This document shows positions 38,717 to 49,235 of a DNA stretch of 64,000 nucleotides, piece by piece. A program made the translations under genes and the position numbers. How positions within the stretch are numbered: position 1 is the first letter of the stretch; the number at the start of each line of letters is the position of its first letter. Source of the DNA: Actinoallomurus sp963823735. GTDB taxonomy: Bacteria; Actinomycetota; Actinomycetes; Streptosporangiales; Streptosporangiaceae. A model generated the notes under the pieces. The model saw only the letters and a program-made list of their open reading frames with translations, ran no database searches and was not told where the DNA came from. The stretch spans positions 1,798,001-1,862,000 of the forward strand of contig CAWGMO010000002.1 in assembly GCA_963823735.1 (NCBI GenBank), written 5' to 3'.

Positions 38717-40072
38717 TCAGGGCTTGTGGTACGCCGCGCGCAGGGCGTCCCAGCCCAGGAGCTTCACCCGCTCGCCTCGCTCCAGCGTACGGGCCAGCGC
38801 GATCTCGCCGGCGTCGATGCCCAGCCAGTCCTCGTACGTCACCGCGCGCACCTGCCGTGACTCCAGCAACGTCTCGATCGACGCGCGCTCCCCCGGTCCC
38901 CCGGTCAGGTCGGTGAGCAGGGAGCGTACGGTCTCGGCGGCATCGGCCTTGTTGGTGCCGATCACGCCCGTCGGGCCTCGTTTGATCCAGCCCGCGACGT
39001 ACTCGCCGGGCACGGGCACGCCGCCCTCCAGTACGCGGCCGTTCGCGTTCGGCACGACGTACGTCACCGGGTCGAACGGGACGCCCGGCAGCGGGACGCT
39101 CTGGTAGCCCACGGAGCGCAGCACGATGCCGACCGGGAGCTCCTCATACGATCCCGTGCCGACCACGCGGCCCTCGGCGTTCAGCGTCGTGTGCTCCAGC
39201 CGGAGCGCCTCGACGCGGCCGGAACCGAGGATCTCCACCGGGCGCAGCCAGAACCGGAGGTCCAGGCGGCGCGGGCGGCCCTCGATCGGGTTGTCCGCCC
39301 ACGGGCGCATCGCGGCGACGTTGCCGCGTACGTGCCGGTCGGTCTCGGCCAGTGCCGCGCTCGCCGGGTCCAGTGCCATGTCCGCCGCGCGGACGTGCAC
39401 CTCCGCGTTCGGCAGCGCGCCCAGTTCGCGCAGTTCCTTCGTCGTGAACTTCGCCTGCGCGGGCCCGCGGCGGCCGATCATGTGGATCTCGCGTACGGCG
39501 CTGCCGCCCAGCAAGGTCAGGACGGCGTCCGGTACGTCGGTGGCGCGCAGCTCGTCCGCGGTCTTGGCCAGGATGCGGGCGACGTCGATGGCGACGTTGC
39601 CGACGCCGATCACCGCGACGGAGTCGGCCGACAGGTCGACCTCCAGGCCGGAGGCGTCCGGATGGCCGCAGTACCAGTTCACGAAGTCGGTCGCCGCGAC
39701 GCTGCCGACGAGGTCCTCACCCGGGATGCCCAGGTGCCGGTCGACCATGGCGCCGGTGGCGTAGATCACCGCGTCGTAGCAGCCGACGAGGTCCTCGCGG
39801 GTGACGTCGGCGCCGAACTCGATGCCGCCGAGGAAGCGTACGCAGGGGTGTTCGAGTACGCGCTGCAAGTAACGGCCGATGGATTTGATGGAGGTGTGAT
39901 CCGGGGCGACGCCGTACCGCACAAGGCCGTACGGGGTCGGGAGCCGGTCGATGACGTCGACATGGACGTTGTCGCCGGTCTGCTTCACCAGGGCTTCGGC
40001 GGCGTAGATGCCCGCCGGGCCGGAGCCGATGATCGCCACGCGTAGAGCAGATGCGTCTACCACGCCCCCCAT
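38717..40072 (-). CDS. fprA: Ferredoxin-NADP+ reductase (FprA / adrenodoxin-reductase-like)
   Basis: FAD- and NADP-binding oxidoreductase that passes electrons between NADPH and ferredoxins, for example to cytochromes P450. The 451-residue protein has the FAD motif VAIIGSGPAGIYAAEAL at residue 12, PTPYGLVRYGVAPDH, the NADP motif VAVIGVGNVAIDVARILAK, IGRRGPAQAKFT, and the C-terminal FAD contact WIKRGPTGVIGTNK. All are hallmarks of the mycobacterial FprA class. The ATG at 40072 is kept; a GTG four codons in is possible. No ferredoxin gene is adjacent. It is transcribed away from the convergent phosphotransferase gene (12-base gap). Confidence 0.93.
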   Translation of the reverse strand: MGGVVDASALRVAIIGSGPAGIYAAEALVKQTGDNVHVDVIDRLPTPYGLVRYGVAPDHTSIKSIGRYLQRVLEHPCVRFLGGIEFGADVTREDLVGCYDAVIYATGAMVDRHLGIPGEDLVGSVAATDFVNWYCGHPDASGLEVDLSADSVAVIGVGNVAIDVARILAKTADELRATDVPDAVLTLLGGSAVREIHMIGRRGPAQAKFTTKELRELGALPNAEVHVRAADMALDPASAALAETDRHVRGNVAAMRPWADNPIEGRPRRLDLRFWLRPVEILGSGRVEALRLEHTTLNAEGRVVGTGSYEELPVGIVLRSVGYQSVPLPGVPFDPVTYVVPNANGRVLEGGVPVPGEYVAGWIKRGPTGVIGTNKADAAETVRSLLTDLTGGPGERASIETLLESRQVRAVTYEDWLGIDAGEIALARTLERGERVKLLGWDALRAAYHKP

Positions 40073-40109
40073 TGTTCCCCGATCGGCGTGGGATTCTCCT
40101 AGAAGACCG

Positions 40110-40137
40110 CGCCCGGCCGACCGAGATCGGCCGGGCG
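40110..40137 (-). terminator. Terminator hairpin after dxs
   Basis: Perfect 11-base stem (40110-40120 with 40127-40137) and a 6-base loop, 10 bases downstream of the dxs stop codon and upstream of the fprA start. Confidence 0.75.
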
Positions 40138-40146
40138 TGCGGCCGG

Positions 40147-42039
40147 TCAGGTCTCGGTCGGCTCCAGTACGGTGCCTCGCGCGGTGGCGGCGGTGATGTC
40201 GCGGGCCAGGCTCTGCGGGGTGAGGCCGATCTGCGTGAGCACCTCCGCGCGCTTGGCGTGGTCGAGGAACTCCCTCGGGATGCCGAACGTGCGTACCGGC
40301 ACGTCGACGTCGCCGTCGCGCAGCAGGCGAGCGACCGCGTCGCCCACTCCCCCGACGCGGCTGTTGTCCTCCACGACCGCGACGATGCGGTACTCCGCGG
40401 CCATGCCGATCAGCTTCTCGTCCAGCGGCTGGATCCAGCGCGGGTCGACGACGGTCACGCCGATGCCGTGCGCGGAGACGAGCTTGGCGGCCTCGATCGC
40501 GACGCTCGCCATCGAGCCGGCGGCGACCAGGAGGACGTCCTTCTCCTCGGACCTGACGAGCACGTCGAGCCCGCCCGTACGCTCCACGGCCTCGATGTCG
40601 TCACCGACGGGGCCCTTCGGGAAGCGGATGACGGTCGGCCCGTCGGTGACCTCCACGCAGTCGCGCAGCAGCTCGACGAGGCGCGCGCCGTCGCGGGGCG
40701 CGGCGATCTGCAGGCCCGGGATGACCTGGAGGATCGACATGTCCCACATGCCGTTGTGGCTGGGCCCGTCGTCGCCGGTGACGCCGGCGCGGTCGAGGAC
40801 GACCGTGACCGGCAGCTTGTGCAGCGCGACGTCCATCAGGAGCTGGTCGAAGGCGCGGTTGAGGAACGTGGCGTACACGGCCACGACCGGGCGCATGCCG
40901 CCGAGGGCGAGGCCGGCCGCCGAGGTCAGCGCGTGCTGCTCGGCGATGCCGACGTCGAAGGTGCGCTCGGGGTACAGGTCGGAGAAGGCGGCCAGCCCGG
41001 TGGGGTGCAGCATGGCCGCGGTGATCGCGACGACGTCGGGACGCTCGCCGCCGACCTTGACCATCTCGTCGCTGAAGACCTTGGTCCAGGTGCGGCCGCC
41101 CTTGGCGAGCTTGCGGCCGGTGGCCGGGTCGAACAGGCCCGGCGAGTGGAAGGCCTCTTCCTCGTCGTTCTCGGCCGGGGCGTAGCCGTGCCCCTTGTTG
41201 GTCATGCAGTGCACGATCACCGGGCCGCCGAACGCCTTGGCCTTGCGGAGGGCGTGCTCGACCGCGCCCTCGTCGTGGCCGTCGATCGGGCCGAAGTACT
41301 TCAGGCCGAGGTCCTCGAACATCGCCTGCGGCTGGAGGATGTCCTTGATGCCCTTCTTGATGCCGTGCAGGGCGTCGTAGGCCATCGCGCCGACGACCGG
41401 CGTCTTGGGGACCGTGCGCTTGATCAGGTCGAGGGCGTGCTCGTACCCGCGGGTCATGCGCAGGTCGGCCAGGTGGCTGGCCAGCCCGCCGATCGTCGGG
41501 GAGTAGGAGCGGCCGTTGTCGTTGACGACGATGATCACGCGGCGGTCCCGGCCCGCGGCGATGTTGTTGAGCGCCTCCCAGGCCATGCCGCCGGTGAGCG
41601 CGCCGTCGCCGATGAAGGCCACGACGTAGCGGTCGCCCTCACCGCGCAGCTGGTACGCCTTGGCGAGGCCGTCGGCGTACGACAGGGCCGTGGAGGCGTG
41701 GGAGTTCTCGATCACATCGTGCTCGGACTCGGCCTGGCTCGGGTAGCCGGACAGGCCGCCCCGCCGTCGCAGGGTTCCGAAGTCGTGACGGCCGGTGAGC
41801 AGCTTGTGGACGTACGCCTGGTGGCCGACGTCGAAGAGGAGGCAGTCGCGCGGCGAGTCGAACACGCGGTGCATCGCGATGGTCAGCTCGACGGCGCCCA
41901 GGTTGGGGCCGAGGTGCCCGCCGTTCGTCGACACCGCCGTCACGAGGACGTCCCGGATCTCGTCGGCCAGCCGGGGAAGGTCTGCCGGATCCAGCCGCTT
42001 GAGGTCGTCAGGCCGTCGAATCGACTCAAGAAGGGTCAC
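40147..42039 (-). CDS. dxs: 1-deoxy-D-xylulose-5-phosphate synthase
   Basis: Thiamine-diphosphate enzyme that condenses pyruvate and glyceraldehyde 3-phosphate, the first step of the MEP isoprenoid pathway. GTG at 42039 is preferred because GAGGAG lies nine bases upstream and the product opens with TLLESIRRPDDLKRL like other Dxs; ATG 42048 abuts the ribosome site too closely. Motifs: NGGHLGPNLGAVELT, the ThDP/Mg motif FIGDGALTGGMAWEALNNI, KYFGPIDGHDEGAVEHAL, and the transketolase pyrimidine domain FDVGIAEQHALTSAAGLALGG and RAGVTGDDGPSHNG. Length about 630 is normal. It is divergent from idi, the isomerase that balances the pathway products. Confidence 0.95.
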   Translation of the reverse strand: MTLLESIRRPDDLKRLDPADLPRLADEIRDVLVTAVSTNGGHLGPNLGAVELTIAMHRVFDSPRDCLLFDVGHQAYVHKLLTGRHDFGTLRRRGGLSGYPSQAESEHDVIENSHASTALSYADGLAKAYQLRGEGDRYVVAFIGDGALTGGMAWEALNNIAAGRDRRVIIVVNDNGRSYSPTIGGLASHLADLRMTRGYEHALDLIKRTVPKTPVVGAMAYDALHGIKKGIKDILQPQAMFEDLGLKYFGPIDGHDEGAVEHALRKAKAFGGPVIVHCMTNKGHGYAPAENDEEEAFHSPGLFDPATGRKLAKGGRTWTKVFSDEMVKVGGERPDVVAITAAMLHPTGLAAFSDLYPERTFDVGIAEQHALTSAAGLALGGMRPVVAVYATFLNRAFDQLLMDVALHKLPVTVVLDRAGVTGDDGPSHNGMWDMSILQVIPGLQIAAPRDGARLVELLRDCVEVTDGPTVIRFPKGPVGDDIEAVERTGGLDVLVRSEEKDVLLVAAGSMASVAIEAAKLVSAHGIGVTVVDPRWIQPLDEKLIGMAAEYRIVAVVEDNSRVGGVGDAVARLLRDGDVDVPVRTFGIPREFLDHAKRAEVLTQIGLTPQSLARDITAATARGTVLEPTET

Positions 42040-42120
42040 CCGGGTCATCTCCTCTTTTTTCTGCGAATGCCGATTTTAGTGGTGCTCCTGACCAGTGAGA
42101 CGCCCTGGCCCCTCCAGGGA

Positions 42121-42162
42121 GTTCACGCGAACGGTGTCATGGGTCCTATATAAAGACGAGTG
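42121..42162 (+). promoter_or_regulatory. Probable idi promoter, possibly leaderless
   Basis: TATATA at 42147-42152 (or TATAAA at 42149) in very GC-rich surroundings lies 8-13 bases before GTG 42160 and ATG 42163. If it is the -10 box, transcription would start at about 42159-42161, giving a leaderless or nearly leaderless mRNA. TTCACG near 42122 is a weak -35 candidate. There is no ribosome site before the start. Confidence 0.45.
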
Positions 42163-42735
42163 ATGGATGACGAGCGAATCGTGCTGCTCAGCACGGACGG
42201 CACGGCGATCGGCACCGCACCCAAGATCCCGAGCCACCACGAGGCCACCCCCCTTCACCTGGCGTTCTCCTGTTACGTCACGGACTCCGCAGGACGGGTC
42301 CTGACCACGCAGCGGGCCCACGAAAAACTGACATTTCCGTCCGTATGGACCAACACCTGCTGCGGTCATCCGGCGCCCGGTGAGACCCTGCGCGAGGCCG
42401 TACGCCGGCGGGTGCACACCGAGCTGGGCCTCGACATCGGCGACCTGACGCTGGTTCTTCCGGAGTTCCGCTACCGCGCCACCGCCCCGGACGGGGTGGT
42501 CGAGAACGAGATGTGCCCCGTCGTCCGCGCCACCGCGACCGGCGACCTGAAGCCGCACCCGGACGAGGTCGCCGCCACGGAATGGCGCGACTGGGACTCC
42601 TGCGTCGCGCTGGTCGGCGACCCGTCGTCGTCGCCGTGGTTCCGCATCCAGATGGAGCAGCTCGTGCCCCTGGGAGCTCCCTCGGAGTGGCCCGCCGCGC
42701 CGGAGTCGCTGCTGCCCGCCGCCGTCACCTGGTAA
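42163..42735 (+). CDS. idi: Isopentenyl-diphosphate delta-isomerase, type I
   Basis: Interconverts isopentenyl and dimethylallyl diphosphate. The 190-residue Nudix-fold protein has the active-site Cys in WTNTCCGHPAPGE, the Nudix-like HPAPGETLREAVRRRV, the glutamate motif VENEMCPVVRA, and metal-binding His in HHEATPLHLAFSC. ATG 42163 follows an adjacent in-frame GTG 42160, and either could start. Next to dxs it forms a divergent isoprenoid pair; most MEP-pathway bacteria can live without idi. The stop region overlaps the convergent glycosylase gene by 11 bases. Confidence 0.94.
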   Translation: MDDERIVLLSTDGTAIGTAPKIPSHHEATPLHLAFSCYVTDSAGRVLTTQRAHEKLTFPSVWTNTCCGHPAPGETLREAVRRRVHTELGLDIGDLTLVLPEFRYRATAPDGVVENEMCPVVRATATGDLKPHPDEVAATEWRDWDSCVALVGDPSSSPWFRIQMEQLVPLGAPSEWPAAPESLLPAAVTW

Positions 42736-43300
42736 CACGGTCCTCCTCGGCCTCGGAGGTCTTCAGCCGCCGGAACTCCTCCGCGAGCGTCTCGGCCGTG
42801 TAGTGGGCGTTCAGGCCTGAGGGGTTCGGCAGGATCCATAGCCGCGCGCCGCCCAGAGCCGCCTCCTGCGGGCCTATGCGGGCCTTGGGGGAACCGAACG
42901 CCGTCCGGTACGCCGTGACGCCGAGGACGGCCACCAGGCGCGGCGCGTGCGCGCGTACGAACGCCTCCAGTACGGCGCCGCCCTCCCTCAGCTCACCGGC
43001 GCTCAGCTCGGCGGCCTGGGCGGTGGGGCGGGCGGCGAGGTTCGTGATGCCCAGGCCGTACGACGGGAGCAGGTGCTGCTCCTCGGGCGCCAGCAGCCGG
43101 TCGGTGAGCCCCGAGCGGTGCAGGGCGGTCCAGAAGCGGTTGCCGGGGCGGGCGAAGTGGAGTCCGACGGCGGCCGTGTAGAGGCCGGGGTTGATGCCGC
43201 AGAGCAGCACTCCGCCGCGCGGGGGCACGACGTCGGGGACCGTACGGCCGCGCGCGGCCTCGAGATCGGCGGAAGTCGGTCGAGGGGTCCGTCGGGTCAT
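42725..43300 (-). CDS. mug: G/U mismatch-specific DNA glycosylase (Mug/TDG family)
   Basis: Removes uracil or modified pyrimidines opposite guanine in double-stranded DNA. Mug motifs are visible: LLCGINPGLYTAAVGLHFA (family motif with catalytic Asn), PGNRFWTALHRSGL, YGLGITNLAARPT, and the intercalation loop LPNPSGLNAHY. The ATG at 43300 is chosen (MTRRTPRPTSADLEAARG), giving 191 residues; the open frame runs to 43363 without homology. No clear ribosome site precedes any start. It converges on idi with an 11-base overlap and lies downstream of acnA, separated by a terminator. Confidence 0.9.
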   Translation of the reverse strand: MTRRTPRPTSADLEAARGRTVPDVVPPRGGVLLCGINPGLYTAAVGLHFARPGNRFWTALHRSGLTDRLLAPEEQHLLPSYGLGITNLAARPTAQAAELSAGELREGGAVLEAFVRAHAPRLVAVLGVTAYRTAFGSPKARIGPQEAALGGARLWILPNPSGLNAHYTAETLAEEFRRLKTSEAEEDRVTR

Positions 43301-43382
43301 ACGCGAAGGCCATCCGTCCGGGGGATCGCATCGGCCACAGCAGGCTACTACTTTCCGTGACACGACGTTGCCGGAAAGCGAG

Positions 43383-43416
43383 CGGGCCGCCTCCCCCGGC
43401 CGGGGAAGGCGGCCCG
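43383..43416 (-). terminator. Terminator hairpin after acnA
   Basis: Stem of 15 bases with one mismatch (43383-43397 with 43402-43416) around a GGCC loop, 14 bases downstream of the acnA stop. Confidence 0.7.
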
Positions 43417-43429
43417 TTCGAAGGCCCGG

Positions 43430-46186
<2,757 letters not shown>

Positions 46187-46328
46187 GTCCGCTCCTCCTC
46201 TACGCGCTCGTGAGCGCGGAATCCCGCCTTGCCTCTGCGCGGGGTTCGGTAGTTAACAAGTCCGAATTTTGCCGCAGGGAGGCGTATGCCCGAGCACTGA
46301 GGCTCACCTAACTTCTCCCCGGGAATTC

Positions 46329-46445
46329 TCTCGACATCAAGGTATCACGGTTTATCTCGACATCAAGCTACCTGAATCGGGTGTTGACACCGAACGCTTC
46401 CGATATATCGTTGGCGTATCGCGAACGATCTGAGAGAGATCTCAG
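46329..46445. promoter_or_regulatory. acnA-padR divergent region with repeated sites
   Basis: Direct repeats tctcgacatcaag at 46329-46341 and 46355-46367, 26 bases apart; each core CTCGA-CA-TCAAG is an imperfect palindrome. Downstream are TTGACA at 46384-46389, the perfect palindrome cgatatatcg at 46401-46410, and an inverted repeat CTGAGA-N4-TCTCAG at 46430-46445 just before the padR ribosome site. The TTGACA and the AT-rich palindrome are probable padR promoter/operator elements; the paired repeats may serve acnA. Functions are inferred. Confidence 0.55.
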
Positions 46446-46458
46446 AAGGGAGTACGAA

Positions 46459-47070
46459 ATGAATGCGACATTCGAGACACCGTGGCAGGGGCGGTCACGC
46501 GGAGGCGGCCGGCGCGGCGGGCACGGACGCCGGGGAGGCGGCGGCCCGTGGGGCGGCTTCCCGGGGTTCCCCGGGCCGTTCGGGCCGTTCGGCGGGCCAC
46601 CGCCGTGGGCGGGCCGCAGGTCCAAGGCACAGCGGGGCGACGTACGCGCCGCGGTCCTGGCGCTCCTCGCCGAGGAGCCGCGCAACGGCTACCAGATCAT
46701 CCAGGAGATCGAGGCCCGCAGCGAGGGTGAGTGGCGGCCGAGCCCGGGCGCCGTCTACCCGGCGCTGCAACAGCTCTCCGACGAAGGCCTCATCGAGGGC
46801 GACGAGCAGGACGGCAGGAAGACCTTCCGCCTGACCGACGCCGGCCGGGCGTACGTCGAGGAGCACGCGGAGGAGGTCCACGCCCCCTGGGAGGCCATGA
46901 CCACCGACGTACGCGACGACGTACGCGAACTGTTCACCACCTCCGCCCGTACGGGCGCGGCCGTCGTGCAGATCGTCCAGACCGGCTCGGAGAGCCAGGT
47001 CGCCGAGGCCAAGGAGATCCTCACCGAGGCGCGGCGCAAGCTCTACCACGTGCTGGCCGAGGACGAGTGA
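46459..47070 (+). CDS. PadR-family transcriptional regulator
   Basis: A 203-residue winged-helix regulator. ATG at 46459 follows AAGGGAG. An unusual N-terminal stretch (about residues 10-50) is almost only Gly, Arg, Pro, Phe and Trp, with FPGFPGPFGPFGGPPPW, and looks disordered. The PadR winged helix follows at about 55-130 (AVLALLAEEPRNGYQIIQEI, PSPGAVYPALQQLSDEGLI, TFRLTDAGRAYVEEH), then a helical dimerisation tail. The Gly/Pro-rich leader is typical of a PadR group found in actinomycetes, where it often sits before DUF1707 genes, as here 22 bases on. It probably autoregulates at the palindromes upstream. Confidence 0.9.
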   Translation: MNATFETPWQGRSRGGGRRGGHGRRGGGGPWGGFPGFPGPFGPFGGPPPWAGRRSKAQRGDVRAAVLALLAEEPRNGYQIIQEIEARSEGEWRPSPGAVYPALQQLSDEGLIEGDEQDGRKTFRLTDAGRAYVEEHAEEVHAPWEAMTTDVRDDVRELFTTSARTGAAVVQIVQTGSESQVAEAKEILTEARRKLYHVLAEDE

Positions 47071-47091
47071 CCGGCGGGAGATGAGGAGCCG

Positions 47092-47923
47092 GTGAGCGAT
47101 GGAGAGGGAGCGATGAGCCCCGAGATCAGCCCCGAGCGACTCCGCGTCGGCGACGCGGAACGCGATGAGGTGACGTCGGCCCTGCACGAGCACTTCGCGC
47201 AGGGCCGGCTCGACCGGGAGGAGCTCGACGAGCGCCTGACCGCGACCCTGTCCGCGAGGACCGCGGGCGACCTGCGAGAGGTCGTCCGCGACCTGCCGGG
47301 CACCGCGACCCCTGTCCGCCCACGAACCAGAGGACGGCCTACCCACGCATCTCGCACTGGGTCGCGGGCCCTGGGGTCACGGCCCTTGGGGCCACGGACC
47401 CCGAGGTCGCGGGCCCTGGGGTCACGGGCCTCGGGGTAACGGTGGTTGGGGGCACGGGGAGTGGGGTCGCGGGCCTTGGGGTCATTGGTCCGGGGGCTAC
47501 GGACCCTGGGCATTCGGCCCCGGCGCGCGCGGCCCATGGGCGTACGGGCCTGGCACGCGCGGCCCATGGGGCCGGGAACCCGCCACCGACGACACGGGGT
47601 CCGAGGAACTCGCGGCCTACCGTGCGGGGTCCGAGGAGCTAGCCGCCTATGGTGCGGGAGCCGAGGAACTCGCCGCCTACGGCGGGAGGTCCCAGTCGCT
47701 TGCCGCCTACGGCGCGGGGGCACGGGGGCCCGCCGCGTACGGGCGCGGACCACGGCGCGGGAGGCCACCGTTCGGGATCGTCGTGCTCGCGGTGATCATC
47801 GCCGCGGCCGTCACCGGCGGCTGGATGATCTTCCCGTTCTTCGCCCTGCTGTGGGTCGCCGGCGCGATCCTCGTGATGAAGGGCGCCCGCCGCCGGCACC
47901 ACACCGCACCGCGCCGCCGATAA
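47092..47923 (+). pseudogene. DUF1707 membrane protein with low-complexity repeats, one frameshift
   Basis: Two starts, GTG 47092 and ATG 47113, both have good ribosome sites. The DUF1707 unit (RVGDAERDEVTSALHEHFAQ, REELDERLTATLSARTAGDL) occupies about residues 15-65. One frame change near 47,323 is needed: without it translation ends at 47,439 in an Arg/Ser-rich tail. With it the protein continues as GRGPWGHGPWGHGPRG repeats, five 10-residue repeats with the core EELAAYGAG, then one or two membrane spans (GIVVLAVIIAAAVTGGW and FFALLWVAGAILVM) and stop TAA 47921-47923. It is probably an exported or membrane-tethered partner of the PadR gene. The frameshift may be real or a sequencing error. 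Confidence 0.75.
47600..47749 (+). repeat. Five tandem 30-bp repeats inside the DUF1707 gene
   Basis: Units begin at 47600, 47630, 47660, 47690 and 47720. They encode SEELAAYRAG, SEELAAYGAG, AEELAAYGGR, SQSLAAYGAG and ARGPAAYGRG, so the repeats decay toward the 3' end. Reading frame is kept across all five. Confidence 0.8.
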
Positions 47924-48013
47924 CTCAGGCGGCGACGCGAGTAGGTGCGGCGAACGGATCCCCCAAAGAGACGTGAGGATGAGGGCGCCCGGCGGTACCG
48001 CGCCGCCGGTGGC

Positions 48014-49219
48014 TCAGGCGGCGAGGCGGGTCAGGGCGCCGATGGGGTCGGCCAGGAGAGGGGCGAAGGCCAGTTCGGCGGCTCCGACGATCTGGGCGTC
48101 GGGGCCCAGGGCCGAGGCGGCCAGGCGTACGTGTTCTCGGGGGGCCACCAGTGAGCACTGGGCGGACATGTCCTCGACGATCTCCGCCGTGGCGGCGAAG
48201 AGTTCGCCCAGCGGGCCGCCCAGGACCACTATGTCGGGGTTGAAGGTGTTGACCAGGATGCCGACGCCCACCCCCAGCCAGCGGGCCACGTGTGCGGCGG
48301 CGTCCATGGATTCGACGTCGCCGTCGGCGGCGCGTGACAGGACGTCCCGGTAGGCGCGCATTCCGGTGCCGACCTGGCGGCCGGCCGCGCTCAGCAGTGC
48401 GTCGACGCCGATCTCGGTCTCCAGGCAGCCTCGGGAGCCGCACCGGCAGGGGCGGCCGTCCGGGTTCACGCGCAGGTGGCCGATCTCGCCGGCGTATCCG
48501 CCGCGTCCCCGCAGCGGCTGGCCGCCGATGAGGATGCCGCCGCCGATGCCGATCTCTCCGGAGACCACGACCACGTGATCGTGGCCGACGGCCACGCCGC
48601 GCCAGTGTTCGGCGAGGGCGCCGAGGTCGGCGTCGTTGGCGATGAACGCGGGCAGGTCGAGCCGCTCCCCCAGCCGCGCGCCGAGCGGCAGGTCGATCCA
48701 CCCCAGGTTCGGGGCGAAGCGGAGCAGCCCGTCCTCGTGCCGGACCACGCCGGGAACGGAGATCCCGACGCCTACGCAGCGGGCGCCGTCCGGGGCGTTC
48801 TCCCGCAGGCGGCCGCAGGTGCGCGCGATCGCCTCGACGGTGATGTCCAGGTCGCTCCAGTCGCGGCCGGACTCCACGTCGACGCGGTCGAGGAGGTCGC
48901 CGCCGACCCCGACGCGCGCCACCGCGAGGTGGCGTACGCCGAGGTCCACGGCGAGTACGTAAGGACCGTCCGGGCAGGGCGCGACCTCCAGCGACGGGCG
49001 GCCGGCCCGTCCCCGGGCGCTCGCGGAGCGCTCGAGGACGATTCCGGCCTCCGTCAGCTCGGCGACCAGGTCGCCGATCGTGCTGCGGTTGAGCCCCATC
49101 TCGGCCGTGAGCAGGGCACGGGAACGATAACCGTGCCGGTGCACCTCGGTGAGGATGGTGCCGAGGTTGTGACGGCGTACGTCGTCCTGGGTCGACCCGC
49201 GGATACGCCGGCGCGTCAC
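48014..49219 (-). CDS. ROK-family transcriptional repressor (XylR/NagC type)
   Basis: A 401-residue sugar-responsive repressor. GTG at 49219 follows AAGGA; the frame extends to 49306 without homology. Residues about 10-70 form the winged helix (RSRALLTAEMGLNRSTIGDLV). The ROK sugar-kinase-like domain follows, with LAVDLGVRHLAVARV, IANDADLGALAEHWRG, the GEIGHLRV sugar/zinc His motif and the zinc cysteines in CRCGSRGCLETE. It lies last on the strand of the adjacent sugar ABC transporter, 16 bases after the permease gene, so it is probably the pentose/sugar-sensing repressor of that operon. Confidence 0.9.
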   Translation of the reverse strand: MTRRRIRGSTQDDVRRHNLGTILTEVHRHGYRSRALLTAEMGLNRSTIGDLVAELTEAGIVLERSASARGRAGRPSLEVAPCPDGPYVLAVDLGVRHLAVARVGVGGDLLDRVDVESGRDWSDLDITVEAIARTCGRLRENAPDGARCVGVGISVPGVVRHEDGLLRFAPNLGWIDLPLGARLGERLDLPAFIANDADLGALAEHWRGVAVGHDHVVVVSGEIGIGGGILIGGQPLRGRGGYAGEIGHLRVNPDGRPCRCGSRGCLETEIGVDALLSAAGRQVGTGMRAYRDVLSRAADGDVESMDAAAHVARWLGVGVGILVNTFNPDIVVLGGPLGELFAATAEIVEDMSAQCSLVAPREHVRLAASALGPDAQIVGAAELAFAPLLADPIGALTRLAA

Positions 49220-49235
49220 GGAAGGTCCTTCGTCG

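Noticed and set aside
40051..42153. A 700-codon open frame antisense to dxs
   Set aside because: Dxs is intact with all motifs; the opposite frame is a GC-skew artefact.
47341..47600. G-rich near-repeat tract taken as a non-coding regulatory repeat
   Set aside because: In the frame that reaches the membrane anchor it encodes regular GPWGHG repeats, so it is coding.
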